This document shows positions 36,240 to 49,515 of a stretch of 62,656 bases of DNA, piece by piece. This stretch comes from Gemmatimonadaceae bacterium (lineage in GTDB: Bacteria; Gemmatimonadota; Gemmatimonadetes; Gemmatimonadales; Gemmatimonadaceae): NCBI GenBank assembly GCA_036003045.1, contig DASYSS010000091.1, positions 1 to 62,656 on the forward strand, written 5' to 3'. The translations under genes were made by a program, and so were the position numbers. Numbering within the stretch: the stretch's first letter is position 1; each line of letters opens with the position of its first letter. Below the pieces are notes generated by a model. It had not been told where the DNA came from. It worked only from the letters and a program-made list of their open reading frames with translations, and made no database searches.

Positions 36240-36268
36240 AGGATACGCGGTTCGGAAAACAGTGTCAA
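36240..36268 (-). promoter_or_regulatory. Strong sigma70-type promoter of the tRNA-rpmG-secE-nusG-rpl-rpo unit
   Basis: On the minus strand TTGACA (36263-36268, perfect) and TATCCT (36240-36245) are spaced by 17 bases. Transcription would start near 36233, about 20 bases before the first tRNA-Thr. It is the only clear promoter between cysS and rpoC, so it may drive everything down to rpoC, with internal control at the repeat and attenuator elements. Confidence 0.8.
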
Positions 36269-36313
36269 GCCGCGCAGTGATCGGCGCTTACGCCTCGGCC
36301 GTGAAACCCGCCT

Positions 36314-37801
36314 CTAGCGGACCCGCTTCCAGGTCGTCCGACCGCCCGCGTCCTCGATCGCGATCCCCTTCCCAACCAGCTCGGCCCGAATCCGATCCGC
36401 CTCGGGGAAATCTCGGCGTTCGCGCGCTGCCCGGCGAGCCTCGAGCCGTTCTTCCACCCACGAAATGAGGGCCTGATCGTGAATTTCCCGGTCGGGCAGG
36501 ATGTCGAGAACGCCGTTGATCCGCTCGAACGCCCGCCGAGCTCGCTCGACCGCCTCCACGTCGGATCCGCGGCGGTCGAGCTGGGCGTTCGCACGATGGA
36601 TGAACGTGAAGAGGCCAGCCAAGGCGTTGGGCGCGTTCAGATCCTCGAAGAGCGCCGCCTCCACTTCGGCTATGGCTGTGTCCGCCGCTGCCGCCAGCTC
36701 GGGCGTTCCACCCGTCGCCGCCGCCAATCGATCCGCGAAGTCGCCCACACGACGCACGGCATTGATCGACGCCTCGAGCGCATCGTCGGAAAGGTTGAGC
36801 TCCTTCCGATAGTGCGTGTTGAAGACGAAGTGCCGGAGTGCCGCCGGTGATACATCGGCCTCGCGCATCCCCTGCACCGTCGTGACGTTGCCGAGTCGCT
36901 TGGCCATCTTCGCGCCGTCGGTCAGCAAAAAGGCGCCGTGGCACCAGAAGCGCGAGAACGTCTTGCCGGTCGCCGCCTCGGACTGTGCGATCTCGTCTTC
37001 GTGGTGCGGGAAGACGAGGTCGATGCCGCCGCAGTGGATGTCGAGCGTGTCTCCCAACAAATCGATCGCCATCGCCGAGCACTCCAGATGCCAGCCGGGC
37101 CGGCCGCGCCCCCACGGCGAATCCCACGCCGCGCCGGTCACCTCGTCGTTGGGCGTCGCCGCCTTCCAGAGCGCGAAGTCCTGCGCGTTCTCCTTCGAGT
37201 AGTCGTCCTGCGCGACGCGCGCCCCCGTCTTGAGCTCGCGTTTGTCGAGACGCGACAAGCGCCCGTACGGAGGAAAACGATCGATCGCGAAATAGACTGA
37301 CTTGTCGTCCGCTTGATAGGCGACGCCGCGAGCGACGAGCTCCTCGACCAGCCGAATCATCTGCGGGATGTAGTCGGTTGCCTTCGGATAGACCTCGGCG
37401 GCCTGGATGCGCAGGTACTCGCGATCCTTGTGGAAGATCGCGGTGACCGGCTCGGTGACCTCGCGAATCGTCTTTTTCTGTTCGTGCGCGCGCCGGATGA
37501 TCTTGTCGTCGACGTCGGTCAGGTTCATCACCTGGCGCACCTTCCAGCCGCGCAACTGCAGCGTGCGACGCAGGAGATCGACGAACAAAAACGTGCGGAA
37601 ATTGCCGAGGTGCGCCGGATTGTAGACCGTCGGGCCACAACTATAGATGCGCACCGTCTCGCCGTCGGCCGGGACGAACGCCTCGGTCTGACGGGTCAGT
37701 GTGTTGTACAGCCGGAACTCGCGCGTGGCGGTCCCGGTCTGGGGCGCCCGCGCCGGCGAGGAGCTGGACAGGTCGGCGGACTGAGTGTGAGACGGACGCA
37801 T
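36314..37801 (-). CDS. cysS: Cysteinyl-tRNA synthetase
   Basis: Class I synthetase charging tRNA-Cys. 495 residues. The zinc ligand C55 is in YSCGPTVYN; the HIGH-type motif is PAHLGN (62-67) and the KMSKS-type motif is KMAKRLGN (about 297-304). The CHGGGxDLxFPHH-like stretch (HCGGIDLVFPHHEDE) supplies the other zinc ligands. The first 27 residues (Ser/Ala-rich) precede the normal start (REFRLYNTLTRQ); no other ATG lies between, so the extension may be real or a GTG/TTG could be used. The gene ends 45 bases before the tRNA promoter. Confidence 0.97.
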   Translation of the reverse strand: MRPSHTQSADLSSSSPARAPQTGTATREFRLYNTLTRQTEAFVPADGETVRIYSCGPTVYNPAHLGNFRTFLFVDLLRRTLQLRGWKVRQVMNLTDVDDKIIRRAHEQKKTIREVTEPVTAIFHKDREYLRIQAAEVYPKATDYIPQMIRLVEELVARGVAYQADDKSVYFAIDRFPPYGRLSRLDKRELKTGARVAQDDYSKENAQDFALWKAATPNDEVTGAAWDSPWGRGRPGWHLECSAMAIDLLGDTLDIHCGGIDLVFPHHEDEIAQSEAATGKTFSRFWCHGAFLLTDGAKMAKRLGNVTTVQGMREADVSPAALRHFVFNTHYRKELNLSDDALEASINAVRRVGDFADRLAAATGGTPELAAAADTAIAEVEAALFEDLNAPNALAGLFTFIHRANAQLDRRGSDVEAVERARRAFERINGVLDILPDREIHDQALISWVEERLEARRAARERRDFPEADRIRAELVGKGIAIEDAGGRTTWKRVR

Positions 37802-37831
37802 CGACTCGTGACACGAGCAGTTGAGTGAATG

Positions 37832-38368
37832 CTAGGCATGTCGGAGGGGTCGGTCAACGAAACGGCGCTCGGCGACGCGGCGCGCCGTCGTTCGCGCCAC
37901 GATTCGGCCGCCTCGCAGTACTACCGCTCGTTCCGTCAGGCGAGAGGCTAGAACCGGGTCGCGCAAGGCGACTACGACGGCGTCGCCGGCCTCGCATCGC
38001 TCACCGATCCACGGTCCAAGAGAGGCCGCACCAGCGTCGCCCAAATCGACCAGATGGATGTGCGACTCGTCCGCGGAGCGCGGCTCGTTTAACGACGAGC
38101 GATGGTAGTGCAAATGCGCACGCTCGAGTGCAACCGTTCGCTGCGGATCCCCGAACCACGAGACGACGCCCGAGTCGGGTGTCAGCAGCCCCGCCGCGCA
38201 CAACAGCAGCGTCGTCTTTCCCGATCCGCTCGGCCCGACGACCGCGACCGATTCTCCCGCGGCGGCGAGGAGGTCCACGTCGACGATCGCCTGCGCGCTG
38301 GCGAGGCACGATCCCGATCCCGCGACGTATCGTTTAGAGAGCCGAGAAACTTCGAGCGCGGTTCGCAC
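37832..38368 (-). CDS. Compact, atypical ABC-type ATPase
   Basis: 178 residues from GTG 38368. It begins like a LolD/MacB-type ABC ATPase (LEVSRLSKRYVAG; Walker A GPSGSGKTT about 44-52; GLLTPDSGVVSWFG). It ends like one (AVVVALRDPVLASRLTERAV, VLRGGRIV). Between them about 60 residues expected in the family are missing: no LSGGQ signature, no clear Walker B Asp-Glu, and the H-loop His is replaced by Arg-Asp. It may be a decayed gene, or a protein that binds but hardly hydrolyses ATP. No permease is adjacent. The reading frame is open, so it is not an obvious pseudogene. Confidence 0.65.
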   Translation of the reverse strand: MRTALEVSRLSKRYVAGSGSCLASAQAIVDVDLLAAAGESVAVVGPSGSGKTTLLLCAAGLLTPDSGVVSWFGDPQRTVALERAHLHYHRSSLNEPRSADESHIHLVDLGDAGAASLGPWIGERCEAGDAVVVALRDPVLASRLTERAVVLRGGRIVARTTARRVAERRFVDRPLRHA

Positions 38369-38462
38369 GCCGATCGATAGTCTGCTGGCGGTGCGTCAGC
38401 GTCATCGTTGGCTTTCGCGCGGGAACAAGCGAACGCACTCTGAATCGACAGGGGTCTGACAC

Positions 38463-38819
38463 ATGCCAGAAGACGAGTGGCCGTATCCGACAATCGACAA
38501 GCCGCTGCCGCTTGCCGACGGCGACGTCGTCCATCTGTACAGCGTCATCATTTTTGACCCCCGTTCCGGAGCCAGGAGCGCGTCCCTGCTTTATGGAACG
38601 AGCGTGGCCGAAGGCGATATCGCCGCGCTGGAGCGTCAAGCCGAACGAGTTGCCGCCGCGCTGAACGAATTCGCGGAACAACAACACCTTGGCCGAATGA
38701 CGGCGCAAATCTGTCGCACGAGAGCTCAAGCCGAATCGCGGGAGCTGAGCGCTCAAACCATCTCGCTGAATCGCGCGGCCGACGGCCGCTGGCAGGTCGG
38801 CACCGCGCAGAACGACTGA
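38463..38819 (+). CDS. Hypothetical protein, 118 residues
   Basis: I do not recognise this family. The product starts MPEDEWPYPTIDKPLPLADG, with an alpha/beta N-terminal half (VVHLYSVIIFDPRSGARSAS) and a helical C-terminal half (ALERQAERVAAALNEFAEQQ). No signal peptide, TM or Cys cluster (a single Cys). Cytoplasmic by appearance. It stands alone on the plus strand between two minus-strand genes. The start has no strong SD. Codon choice looks like real coding sequence. Confidence 0.55.
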   Translation: MPEDEWPYPTIDKPLPLADGDVVHLYSVIIFDPRSGARSASLLYGTSVAEGDIAALERQAERVAAALNEFAEQQHLGRMTAQICRTRAQAESRELSAQTISLNRAADGRWQVGTAQND

Positions 38820-39012
38820 CCGCCGAACCGCGCTGAGCGTCGTGGCGTCAGGTGCGTCGTGACGAAAACCGTATTTCGACTGGAAACGGAGCGTCGCCGC
38901 TCAACGCCGAAAGTGACGTCAGCGGTCTGATGTCCGTTCCTGTCGTCGAGCGGAAAGCCGTACCCGAACCGCCAATCGAACTCAGAGTGGCCGGCACTCA
39001 CCACCGCGCGCT

Positions 39013-39042
39013 CGTCCACCGGTCCACCCCCGTCCACCGACC
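39013..39042 (-). repeat. GGTGGAC-type repeat, copy A (abuts the AI-2E permease stop)
   Basis: On the minus strand the sequence runs GGTCGGTGGAC, GGGGGTGGACC, GGTGGAC. It lies directly against the stop codon of the permease gene (39043-39045). It resembles the plus-strand copy at 41537-41570 and is one base longer per unit than the GGTGACC units of the other repeat family. Confidence 0.6.
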
Positions 39043-40274
39043 TCAGGCGCTCTGCCGCCGCCCCTCGCTCTCGGCGAACGTAATGATGTCCGGCGCGGGT
39101 CCCGAAGGCGCGAGCACTCCGCCGCCCGGCCCGGGCACCCGAAGCAGCATTGGCCGCTCGCGCGTGGTGCGGCGGAAGCCCTGTCCCTCGTAGATCCGGC
39201 TGATCACGATGCGCCGTACGATGACCATCACCGCGGCGAGCGTCGGGAGCGCGACGACGAGACCGAGTCCGCCGAGCAGCGATCCCATGATGAGCACCGC
39301 CATGATCGTCATGACCGGCGGCAGGTCCACCTTCTTCGACATCACGAGCGGCGAGACGAGGTTGCCCTCGATCAGGTGGACGACGACGCCGAGTCCGACG
39401 ACGAGCAGCGCATGGCCGACCGGACTGAAGCCGAAATAGCCTTTCCCGTTGAGAACGAAGAGCGCCGGCAACGTCGTCGACAGGAGCGTGCCGAAGAACG
39501 GCACGATGGCGACGAGGCCTGTGAAGATGCCGAACAAGAACGCGAACGGCACGCCGAGCAGATAGAGACCCAGACCGGTGATCAAACCGAGGAACGTCAT
39601 CGTCAGCAGCTGTCCGACGATGTAGGCGCGCAGCGAGTCGGCCAGCTCGGCGAGCACGTCGCGGACGAGGTCGCGGTGGATCGGCGGGAAGAGCGCGATC
39701 AGCCACTCGCGGTAAAGCGCCGGGTGGATCGAGAGATAGATGCTCATGACGAGCACGGCGAAGACGTTGATCGCCGCCTCGACGATCTCGAACAACTTCG
39801 TCGGAATACCCGCGAAGATGCCGCTGAGTTGATCGTAGGCGGCCAGCAGCGCCTTGTGCTCGGTTGGCTTGCCGACGATGTCGCTCACGCCCGGCAACTT
39901 GGCGGCGACGCGATCGATTCCCACTTCCCAGGAGTTGATGAAATCGGGGAGCGCGAGGAAGAGCTGGCGCGTTTGGTCGGCGATGGGCGGCAAGAGGATC
40001 CAGCCCAACACGACGATGCCGCCGATCGAACCGACGATCGCGATGGCGAGCGCGGCGCGCTTCGAGAGCGTCGTCCGCCGGTCGAGCCAATCCGCGACCG
40101 CGCCCAAATAGAGCGAGACGAGAACGGCGAGCATGAGCAGCACGAACACATGCGCGACCGTCTTGAACAGCCACAGCAGTAGAAACGTTATGACCGTCGC
40201 CGCGAGGATCGGCGCGAACTTGAACTTCGTCCCGCCGATCGTGACCGAGCCGGTCGTCCGCGGCGAGTCGGCGG

Positions 40275-40278
<4 letters not shown>
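39043..40278 (-). CDS. AI-2E family transporter (PerM/YdiK-like permease)
   Basis: Polytopic membrane protein of about 411 residues. I place the start at TTG 40278, whose TTGA overlaps the pspA stop; upstream codons in frame are antisense to pspA and not protein-like. TMs: FAPILAATVITFLLLWLF, HVFVLLMLAVLVSLYLG, ALAIAIVGSIGGIVVLGWIL, and four or five more to about 340. The conserved NLVSPLVMSKKVDLPPVM and LLGGLGLVVALPTLAAVMV of the family are present. Members export autoinducer-2 in some species or act as Na+/H+ exchangers in others; the substrate cannot be told. The last 50 residues are cytoplasmic and Arg/Pro-rich. Confidence 0.85.
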
Positions 40279-41060
<782 letters not shown>

Positions 41061-41061
41061 A

Positions 41062-41472
41062 TCAGTGCGCCTCGCGATACGTGCCCAGCTCGCGCAGATG
41101 CGACGCGAGCGACACGGTGATGCTTTCGTACGCGGCGAGGAACTCCTCGTAGTCGAGGTGCGACAGCTCGAGGGCCTCGGTCATGACGATGGAGTTGGAG
41201 TCTTTCTCGATGCCGTACGAGCCGTGCAGCAGATCCGACGCGTTCAGCTCGAGCAGCCGCCGGCTGAGCGTCGCGACCGATTCGGCCTTCGTCGGCAGCG
41301 ACATCACCTTGACGCGCAGCAGCACGACAGGCGGCGAGAAGTGCACGACGACGTTGAAATCGAGCTCGCCGCTCGGCCGCACGATCCACAGGCCCGGCTC
41401 GACCTCCGAATAACTGGCGCCTTCCGCGGAGAGGCGGTCGAGGAAGCCTTCGATCTCATCTTTCGTTACCAT
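41062..41472 (-). CDS. YbjN/CesT-fold protein
   Basis: 136 residues of the type III secretion chaperone-like (YbjN) fold by pattern: DEIEGFLDRLSAEG at the N-terminus, a central beta sheet (LWIVRPSGELDFNVVVHFSP; VVLLRVKVMSL), helix LSRRLLELNASDLLHGSYGI, then VMTEALELSHLDYEEFLAAYES. Such proteins bind other proteins and are linked to motility and stress in enterobacteria. It is coupled to pspA (1-base gap), so it may modulate PspA (inference). Assignment is by fold-level resemblance only. Confidence 0.65.
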   Translation of the reverse strand: MVTKDEIEGFLDRLSAEGASYSEVEPGLWIVRPSGELDFNVVVHFSPPVVLLRVKVMSLPTKAESVATLSRRLLELNASDLLHGSYGIEKDSNSIVMTEALELSHLDYEEFLAAYESITVSLASHLRELGTYREAH

Positions 41473-41536
41473 CGTGAGTCCTGTTGTCGATGAATACTGA
41501 AGGACCTACGAACGGGATTGTACGCGCGTTTCAGGC

Positions 41537-41570
41537 GGTGGACGGGTGAACCGGTGGACGGGTGGACCGG
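41537..41570 (+). repeat. GGTGGAC-type repeat, copy B (past the sdaAA stop)
   Basis: Four 8-bp units in tandem, GGTGGACG, GGTGAACC, GGTGGACG, GGTGGACC, then GG. It lies 60 bases past the sdaAA stop, in the spacer to the YbjN-like gene. Unlike the heptad elements it is a direct repeat without an inverted arm. Confidence 0.65.
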
Positions 41571-41629
41571 CACCGCATCGACTGGAAAGCTATGTGGCGA
41601 ATCGGGACACGGCGAGGGTACGCAACCTC

Positions 41630-42508
41630 TCAGCCCCGCTTGATTTGCACGAGGCGCTCGCGGGCCAATCGCCGTCCCGTCGGCGTCGCCGCCAACCCGC
41701 CGCCGGCTGTCTCACGATATCGCACGTCCATTTCGCGGCCGATGTCTCCCATCGTGTCGATCACTTCGTCGGCGGGGATCGCGAAGGTGATGCCCGCGAG
41801 GGCCATCTCGACCGCGGCGAGCGCGATCGCCGCGCCGGTCGCGTTTCGGAAGACGCACGGCAACTCGACGAGTCCGCCAAGCGGATCGCAGACCAAGCCG
41901 AGAGTCCCCTGCTGCGCGAGGGCGACCGCGTTCACGACCTGCGACGGCGATCCGCCGAGCATTTCGGTCGCGGCGCCGGCAGCCATTCCCGCCGCGGCAC
42001 CCGTCTCGGCCTGGCACCCGCCTTCGGCGCCGGACAGCGACGCGCGCTCGGCGACCACCGCCCCGATGAGCCCCGCCGTCGCGAGCGCGTCGACCACCGC
42101 ATCGTCGGACAGTCCGCGCGCGGCCGCCAGTCCGGTGAGAACCGCCGGCAGAACGCCGGCGCCGCCCGCCGTCGGCGCCGCGACGATCACTCCCATCGCC
42201 GCGTTCACCTCCTGCACGGCGAGCGCACGCGCCAGGACGTCCCGAAATGGCGTGCCCGCGAGCGGCCCCGCCGGGCCACTCACCAGCTTCTGCGCGTCGC
42301 CGCCGACGAGCCCCGACGGTGACTTCAGGTTGCCGACCAACCCCTGCTCCACCGCTCCGCGCATGACGACGAGCGCGCGGTGCAGCACGTCGCGGATCTC
42401 TCCGATCGGCCGGCCTTGATCCGAGGACTCGGTCTCGAGCGCGAGTCGCGAAAGCGAGATACCGCGTGCCTCGGCGTCGTGTACAGCGGCGGCGAGCGAT
42501 TTGTACAT
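41630..42508 (-). CDS. sdaAA: L-serine dehydratase, alpha subunit (4Fe-4S)
   Basis: Deaminates L-serine to pyruvate and ammonia with an iron-sulfur cluster. 292 residues. The three cluster ligands appear as C165 (GGCQAETGAA), C207 (LVCDPLGGLVE) and C218 (LPCVFRN). GLVGGDAQK and the GGAGVLPAV stretch are family-typical. Two-subunit enzymes of this type (alpha and beta on separate genes) are common in Gram-positives and other phyla. The start is 29 bases after the beta-subunit stop. Confidence 0.95.
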   Translation of the reverse strand: MYKSLAAAVHDAEARGISLSRLALETESSDQGRPIGEIRDVLHRALVVMRGAVEQGLVGNLKSPSGLVGGDAQKLVSGPAGPLAGTPFRDVLARALAVQEVNAAMGVIVAAPTAGGAGVLPAVLTGLAAARGLSDDAVVDALATAGLIGAVVAERASLSGAEGGCQAETGAAAGMAAGAATEMLGGSPSQVVNAVALAQQGTLGLVCDPLGGLVELPCVFRNATGAAIALAAVEMALAGITFAIPADEVIDTMGDIGREMDVRYRETAGGGLAATPTGRRLARERLVQIKRG

Positions 42509-42537
42509 ACTCGCAATTTAGACGGCGGGCCTGCCGG

Positions 42538-43206
42538 CTACGCCGAGACCTTGTCGAGCCGGAACGCCCACCGGACCCACGGCAAGGCTCTGATGTGATC
42601 GCGGACGTTCTCGGCGGGATACTCATCGAGCTCGATGACCATGAACGCGTCGCCGCCTTTTCGCTGCCGGGTCAGCCGAAGCGTCGCGATGTTGAGGCCA
42701 TCGTCGGCGAGCAGCGTCGCGATCTTGGCGATCGAGCCTTTGATGTCTTCGGCGACGAGCACGATGGTGTGGTAGTTCCCGGTGACTTCCACCGGATACC
42801 CGTCGATCTCGCTCACGAGGACGCGCCCGGCGCCCAGCGACGACCCGATCATCACGGCGCGGCGATCGCCGCGCTCGAGAGTGATGCGCACCGAGTTGGG
42901 ATGCGCTTCGTCGTCGAGCGTCGTTTTTTCGAAGGTGTACGCGAGTCCTTCGCGTTCAGCGATCTCCAGGGCGGTGCGGATGCGGTCATCATCCGGGCGG
43001 AATCCCATTAGTCCCGCGACGATCGCCTTGTCGGTGCCGTGCCCCTCGCCCGTTCGGGCGAACGATCCATGCAGCTCGATCTTCGCGCGCTCGGGCGTCC
43101 CGCCGACCAAGCCGCGGGCGAGAAGTCCGAGGCGACACGCGCCCGCCGTGTGGGACGACGACGGCCCGACCATAACTGGGCCGATGATGTCGAGTAGTGA
43201 AACCAT
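42538..43206 (-). CDS. sdaAB: L-serine dehydratase, beta subunit
   Basis: 222 residues from ATG 43206 (MVSLLDIIGPVMVGPSSSHTAGA, the family start); a TTG 9 codons upstream is the other option. The N-terminal domain carries the GPSSSHTAGA signature. The C-terminal ACT domain (about 150-220: TIVLVAEDIKGSIAKIATLL; NIATLRLTRQRKGGDAFMVI) probably senses serine. It pairs with sdaAA in the same transcript. Confidence 0.95.
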   Translation of the reverse strand: MVSLLDIIGPVMVGPSSSHTAGACRLGLLARGLVGGTPERAKIELHGSFARTGEGHGTDKAIVAGLMGFRPDDDRIRTALEIAEREGLAYTFEKTTLDDEAHPNSVRITLERGDRRAVMIGSSLGAGRVLVSEIDGYPVEVTGNYHTIVLVAEDIKGSIAKIATLLADDGLNIATLRLTRQRKGGDAFMVIELDEYPAENVRDHIRALPWVRWAFRLDKVSA

Positions 43207-43399
43207 GTCTGGAAAATACTCGGCGTCGTTCAAATGACGCGCGGGCGGCGTCGTGGCAAGCGGGCATCCACGATTTGATACTGCGACGATTTCGCGGAAA
43301 GATCACAGATTTCGCGGAGGAGAACCGAAGGCGAAATACCATGTCGCAATTGCCGACACGCCGCACGGAACCCGCTAGGCCAATCGGAGGTCCACCGGA

Positions 43400-43819
43400 T
43401 CACGTTGGCGGAACGACCGTGATGACGACGCTGTCGGAGAAGATGCCGAGGCGTGCGTGAATCGCGGTCGAACCGGCGGACATCAGATCGAACGTGGCGG
43501 CCAGCGCGTTGAGATATGGCTGCTGGGCGCCGGCGATAGGAATAGTGATCGCTCCGGAGAATTGCGCGACGGCCGGGTTCGACGAGGTGACTTCCGTGTT
43601 GCTCGCGTCGACAGGCGCGCCGCTCGCATCGGTCGCGTTGACCACGAACCGCAGACGGCGTCCGACGACGAAGGCGCCCGTGTCGGGACGAATGGTCAAC
43701 GTGCCGAAGGCCGACGGCAGCGGACGAGGGCCGGCGCCGTCAGGCGTCAGGCTCGAAGACGGTGAGTCGCACCCGAGCACGGTGATGGTGAGCGAGAGAC
43801 AAACCAGCAGCTTCCGCAT
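43400..43819 (-). CDS. Small Ig-like lipoprotein
   Basis: 139 residues from ATG 43819 (MRKLLVCLSLTITVLGC). Lipobox TVLGC at about 14-18, so a lipoprotein with mature start CDSPSSSLTPDG. The remainder is a single beta-sandwich domain of the bacterial Ig-like type (FGTLTIRPDTGAFVVGRRLRF; VVNATDASGAPVDASNTEVT; SNPAVAQFSG; SDSVVITVVPPT). No family name is certain. It follows uvrA by 25 bases on the same strand and may share its transcript, but a functional link is unlikely. Confidence 0.75.
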   Translation of the reverse strand: MRKLLVCLSLTITVLGCDSPSSSLTPDGAGPRPLPSAFGTLTIRPDTGAFVVGRRLRFVVNATDASGAPVDASNTEVTSSNPAVAQFSGAITIPIAGAQQPYLNALAATFDLMSAGSTAIHARLGIFSDSVVITVVPPT

Positions 43820-43844
43820 CGCCCTCCCGGGAATCGCGACGCTG

Positions 43845-46697
<2,853 letters not shown>

Positions 46698-46744
46698 AGC
46701 CCGCGTAAGCTGCCGTACGAACGCCGAAGATACAAGGCAGTGAC

Positions 46745-46802
46745 GGTCACCGCCCACCGGTCTCCGGTCACTGGCGGTTTCGGAGACCGGGGACCGGTGA
46801 CG
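46745..46802. repeat. GGTCNCC heptad inverted repeat, copy 6 (uvrA-cutA divergent spacer)
   Basis: Left arm GGTCACC, GCCCACC, GGTCTCC, GGTCACT; centre GGCGGTTTC; right arm GGAGACC, GGGGACC, GGTGACG. Unlike the other copies it lies between two divergent genes, that is at 5' ends, so it may influence both promoters or simply be tolerated there. Confidence 0.8.
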
Positions 46803-46866
46803 GCAAACCGGCACCGCGCAAACCCCGTCCCCCGTTACGTTTTGCCCGTTTTTCCCGTCTCCAGGC

Positions 46867-47199
46867 GTGCACACCGACGCGATCGTAATCCTGACCACTG
46901 TGGCCTCCGATGAGGAGGCCGTTCATTTCGTTCGGACCCTCCTCGAGCGGCGTTTGATCGCCTGCGGGACGGTCTTTCCGGCCGCCCGGTCCCTTTACCG
47001 CTGGCAGGGCAAGATCGCCGACGAGCGAGAGGTCGTCGTCATGCTCAAGACCCGGTCGGCACGGTTCGAATCCGTGCGTGAAGCGTTCTCCGAGTTGCAC
47101 CCGTACAAGGTCCCCGAGCTCCTGGCGCTGCCGGTCGAAGCCGGACTCGACAAGTACCTCGAGTGGATCAACGGCGAGACCTCGCTCGCTCTGACGTGA
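46867..47199 (+). CDS. cutA: CutA1-type protein
   Basis: Small trimeric protein of the GlnB-like fold, linked to divalent-metal tolerance but of uncertain biochemical function. 110 residues from GTG 46867. Motifs: [69 protein letters not shown], all typical of CutA1. Divergent from uvrA. Confidence 0.93.
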   Translation: MHTDAIVILTTVASDEEAVHFVRTLLERRLIACGTVFPAARSLYRWQGKIADEREVVVMLKTRSARFESVREAFSELHPYKVPELLALPVEAGLDKYLEWINGETSLALT

Positions 47200-47236
47200 G
47201 CGCAGCGCGAACCAAGCCCCCGAGATCCCTCCCCTC

Positions 47237-48756
47237 GTGAAACGCAGGACGATTGCCGGCATCGCGATCATCGCCGCATGGAGCGGTGGCGTCGGCGTGC
47301 TCGTACAGCACGAGTACTTCCGTCCGCGCCTCGAGCGGCTCGCCGAGGCGGCGACCCGCGTTGCCCCAGCCACGATGTACTACGCGGCGATGCACGGCGG
47401 CCGCCAGGTCGGCTTCGCGTCGTCTACAATCGATACAGCCAACACGTCGGTCTCGGAGAATGACTATTTCGTCGTCGAGCTGCCCTCCGGATTGACGATG
47501 CGGCGCGCCACTTCGCGGACGAACGTGACACTGTCCCGCGCTCTGCGGCTGTCGCGGTTCGAGCTCTCGCTCGAGACCGACAGCGCGCGCACCGACATGA
47601 CCGGCCGCGTCGACGGGGACTCGGTCCTCTTCGTTCATTCGACGACGTCGCCCACGTCGGATACGACGCGGATTGCGATCACCGAGCCGCTCCTCCTGCC
47701 GACGCTCGTTCCGCTCGTGGTCGGCCTGGCTGAGAAACCGTCCATCGGCAAGCGATACGTGTTGCCCGTTTTCGACCCGGCGGCGAGAGCGTCGCGCAGC
47801 GTCGGCTATTCGATTCGCGCCGAGTCGCTCTTCATCCTGACGGACAGCGCGGTGCTCGACACGACGGTGACGCCCGCGATCTGGCGCGGTGCGCATCCCG
47901 ACACGGTGCGCGCGTGGCAAGTCATACCCGACTCCGGAGTCGACATCGGCTTTTCCGGATGGATCGACGAGCAGGGACGCATCGTCGCGACGTCGCAGTT
48001 GGGGATCGAGCTTCGCCGGCAGCCCTACGAATTGGCGTTTCGAAACTGGCAGAACGATCCGCTGGCGCACGCGTCCGACGCGAGCCACGTGATCGGCACA
48101 ACGGTGATCGCCGCGGGAAAGACTCCGAAAGGCGACAGACGGATCGACTCGCTGGTCGTTCGTCTCGACAACGTCGATCCCAAGCTCCGGCTGCGGCTCA
48201 CGGGCGCGGGACAGCGGGCGTCCCACGACACGATTTTCGCGTCGACCGCCGACGAAAACGTGCTCTCCGTGGCGACCACACTGGGTCCGCCCTCCAAGAT
48301 CGGACTCGCGCCGCTCGCGGCGACGATCACGCGCGGAAGCATCGAGCCCGAGGTCGTCACGAAACGACTCATTGCGTGGGTGCGCGACTCCATTCGGCCC
48401 CACGTGTCGTTCGAGATGTCGACGCCCCAGCACGTCCTCCTCACGAGGGCCGGGGATTGTAACGAACTCACCCAGCTTTTCGTCGCTCTAGCGCGCGCAC
48501 GTGGCCTCACGGCTCGCCCTGTAACGGGTCTCTTGTACGTGGACGGGAAGTTCTATTACCACGCCTGGGCCGAGGTGCTGCTGAAGGACTGGGTTCCTGT
48601 CGATCCTATGCTTGGTCAGGCGCCGGCCGACGCCGCGCACATCCGGCTGATGCAGGGGTTGGCGCTTCGGACGGATTTGATTCGCCGCTGGGCCGGGCTC
48701 GACGTGAACGTCGTGTCGGTGAAGGAAACTCCACGCAAGAGTGAGACGACCCACCG

Positions 48757-48760
<4 letters not shown>
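47237..48760 (+). CDS. Membrane-anchored transglutaminase-like protein
   Basis: 507 residues from GTG 47237. An N-terminal anchor (TIAGIAIIAAWSGGVGVLV) puts the rest in the periplasm. The C-terminal third is a transglutaminase-like domain with the catalytic triad in order: C408 (AGDCNE), H442 (YYHAWAEV), D456 (PVDPMLG). The middle part (about 40-370) is a beta-rich domain of unknown type. The final TGA overlaps the start of the ABC ATPase gene (ATGA), so it is translated with the exporter. Enzymes of this kind act as peptidases or crosslinkers; a role in processing the transported molecule is inference. Confidence 0.85.

Positions 48761-49507
<747 letters not shown>

Positions 49508-49515
<8 letters not shown>

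Noticed and set aside
37441..37464. GGTGACC-like units inside cysS as another heptad element
   Set aside because: Only two units, no inverted arm, and the sequence is constrained by the coding frame.
41473..41629. Glycine or serine riboswitch near sdaA
   Set aside because: No paired aptamer pattern could be recognised, and the spacer is downstream of sdaAA, not upstream.
43207..43399. Short plus-strand frame between the lipoprotein and sdaAB genes (MSQLPTRRTEPARP)
   Set aside because: It overlaps the lipoprotein gene antisense, is Pro/Arg-rich and has no family resemblance.
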